From Candidatus Woesearchaeota archaeon (GTDB lineage: Archaea; Nanoarchaeota; Nanoarchaeia; Woesearchaeales; UBA11576), in NCBI GenBank assembly GCA_013331125.1, contig DUGW01000035.1:2332-8165 (forward strand): 5,834 nt of DNA, read 5' to 3'. The position numbers were made by a program, and so were the translations under genes. Of the stretch, positions 4,898-5,834 are shown piece by piece (the first letter of the stretch is position 1; each line of letters opens with the position of its first letter). The notes below the pieces were generated by a model, which saw nothing but the letters and a program-made list of their open reading frames with translations, was not told the DNA's origin and did not search any database.

Positions 4898-5448
4898 TAA
4901 AAATGGCAAAACACTTATGCAAGGCAAGCGAAGCAGGGATACTAGATAATTTCATAAGGCGGTGGATGCACAAACCTGACCAGATACTGAAAGGCTTTGT
5001 ACATAAAGGGATGAAAGTCCTTGACCTAGGATGTGGATCAGGATATTTCACAGTAGAGATGGCAAGACTTGTGGGGCCTTCTGGAAAAGTCGTTGCGGCT
5101 GACATCCAGGAAGAGATGCTGAAGATGGCGAAGGAGAGACTGGAAGGCGAATCATTGGGCAGCAGGGTGAAGCTGCACAAGTGCAACAAAAACATAGGGT
5201 TGAAAGAAAAGTTTGATTTCATATTCGTCTTCTATGTGCTGCATGAGGTAGAGAGTGCACGCGCGTATCTTCATGAGCTGAAAGGACTCCTGAGGAAGAG
5301 TGGGAAGATACTGTTGGTAGAGCCGAAGTTCCACGTCACGAAAAGAGAGTTCCTGGAAGAGGTAGAACTGGCGAGGAAAGCAGGGTTCAAAATAAGTGAA
5401 GGGCCCAGGGTAATGATAAGCAGGGCAGTAGTGCTTGAGCACAGATGA
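4894..5448 (+). CDS. Class I SAM-dependent methyltransferase (UbiE/type 11-like)
   Basis: This is a 184-residue Rossmann-fold methyltransferase. The SAM-binding motif I is VLDLGCGSGYFT (42-53), with the acidic residue ending strand 2 at D70 (VVAADIQEEML) and motif IV-like FDFIFVFYVLHEV (107-119). GKILLVEPKFHV (137-148) forms the next strand. The N-terminal signature C9....AG.LDN.IRRW...P (9-28) and the EPK.HV element mark a subfamily seen in archaea and anaerobic bacteria with no proven substrate that I know of; it may methylate a small molecule or a protein. The start is either ATG 4894, within the ATGA overlap with the upstream stop, or ATG 4903, which has AGGT about 9 nt upstream; the difference is three residues. 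It is the last gene of the operon. It shares no DNA-methyltransferase catalytic motif (no (D/N)PPY), so it is unlikely to be a restriction-type DNA methylase. Confidence 0.88.
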   Translation: MIKMAKHLCKASEAGILDNFIRRWMHKPDQILKGFVHKGMKVLDLGCGSGYFTVEMARLVGPSGKVVAADIQEEMLKMAKERLEGESLGSRVKLHKCNKNIGLKEKFDFIFVFYVLHEVESARAYLHELKGLLRKSGKILLVEPKFHVTKREFLEEVELARKAGFKISEGPRVMISRAVVLEHR

Positions 5449-5471
5449 CAGGCAGGGATTTTACCGTTACA

Positions 5472-5479
5472 TTTAAATA
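5472..5479 (+). promoter_or_regulatory. TATA box for the membrane protein gene
   Basis: TTTAAATA is centred about 26-27 nt before the ATG at 5502, the same leaderless spacing as the other plus-strand promoters. A second A/T element (TTTATAAA, 5484-5491) is too close to the ATG to direct a start site upstream of it. Confidence 0.6.
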
Positions 5480-5501
5480 GTTCTTTATAAAGGAAAAGGG
5501 C

Positions 5502-5834
5502 ATGGAAAAAGAGGTCTATCAGAAGATAAGGAGAGTGCTGCCAGTACTGGCCTACCTTCTAGCAGTGTATTTCCTGGCATACACGACAGACGAGTCAATA
5601 CCGCTGGTTCTGGCAGGGATGATGCCAGCGCTGGTGAACCTGTTCGTACTCATATTCTTCGACCCGAACGACAAGGCCAACCATGTGATAGCGTTCAGCG
5701 CACCACCGATACTGGGACTGCTGTTCATAATAATATGGAACGCAGGAGTCAGCCCATCAGTGACAAGCATGGACGGACCAACAGTCGCATTCCTGAACGT
5801 GGTGCTCGGATACATAATGCTGGTATTCTTCATA
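5502..5834 (+). CDS. Polytopic membrane protein, N-terminal part, unknown function
   Basis: This open frame starts at ATG 5502 and runs off the right edge after 111 residues. Hydrophobic segments lie at about 12-27 (VLPVLAYLLAVYFLAY), 33-53 (IPLVLAGMMPALVNLFVLIFF), 61-79 (HVIAFSAPPILGLLFIIIW), and from about 95 to the window edge (VAFLNVVLGYIMLVFFI). That gives at least three complete membrane helices and a fourth cut off, joined by short polar loops including DPNDKANH (54-61). I recognise no family and no catalytic or transport motif in the visible part. It has its own TATA box at leaderless spacing, 53 nt after the methyltransferase stop, so it is probably a separate transcription unit. Third positions are T-poor as in other plus-strand genes. 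Confidence 0.8.
   Translation, partial: MEKEVYQKIRRVLPVLAYLLAVYFLAYTTDESIPLVLAGMMPALVNLFVLIFFDPNDKANHVIAFSAPPILGLLFIIIWNAGVSPSVTSMDGPTVAFLNVVLGYIMLVFFI

Noticed and set aside
5484..5491. TTTATAAA as the promoter of the membrane protein
   Set aside because: Its centre is only about 15 nt before the ATG at 5502, so it would start transcription inside the gene; the box at 5472-5479 has the right spacing.
1..5834. CRISPR arrays, tRNA/rRNA genes, insertion sequences, long repeats
   Set aside because: Reading both strands I saw no regularly spaced repeats, no tRNA arm pattern, no transposase motif and no terminal inverted repeats; gene-free stretches are all under 200 bp.

Overview
The window looks archaeal. 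Gene starts lie about 26 bp downstream of A/T-only TATA-like boxes, which implies leaderless mRNAs. Genes inside the operon instead use ATGA start/stop overlaps or GAGG Shine-Dalgarno sites. Codon use is rich in AGA/AGG, ATA and GGA. The compact layout and gene content would suit a DPANN-type archaeon (for example a Woesearchaeota relative), but no marker gene in the window proves this.

Layout, left to right. Positions 1-251 (+) hold the C-terminal end of an unrecognised protein. It runs tail to tail into a 340-residue minus-strand gene (248-1270) for a membrane-anchored or secreted protein with the His/Cys pattern of caspase-like (clan CD) cysteine peptidases. A 190-bp divergent promoter region (1271-1460) separates that gene from a plus-strand radical SAM protein with a C-terminal helix-hairpin-helix, of the COG4277 / putative DNA modification-repair family (1461-2552). 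This gene again ends tail to tail, sharing stop-codon bases with a minus-strand putative PD-(D/E)XK nuclease (2549-3082). A second divergent promoter region (3083-3179) then launches a tight five-gene plus-strand operon: a NUDIX hydrolase (3180-3617), a DUF1653 protein (3614-3844), an AlkD-type DNA alkylation repair glycosylase (3822-4538), a small membrane/coiled-coil protein (4535-4897) and a class I SAM methyltransferase (4894-5448). Every junction in it is an overlap of 4 or 23 nt. A new promoter precedes a polytopic membrane protein (5502 to the window edge).

The theme is nucleic acid maintenance. NUDIX could clean the nucleotide pool, AlkD excises alkylated bases, and the radical SAM/HhH protein and the nuclease are plausible DNA repair or modification partners. 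The methyltransferase and the small membrane protein are co-translated with AlkD but have no assigned role.

The plus strand is strongly depleted in T at third codon positions whichever way a gene points. Plus-strand genes therefore mostly avoid T-ending codons, while minus-strand genes are full of them. This strand asymmetry also explains the many long antisense open frames, which were left out as shadows.
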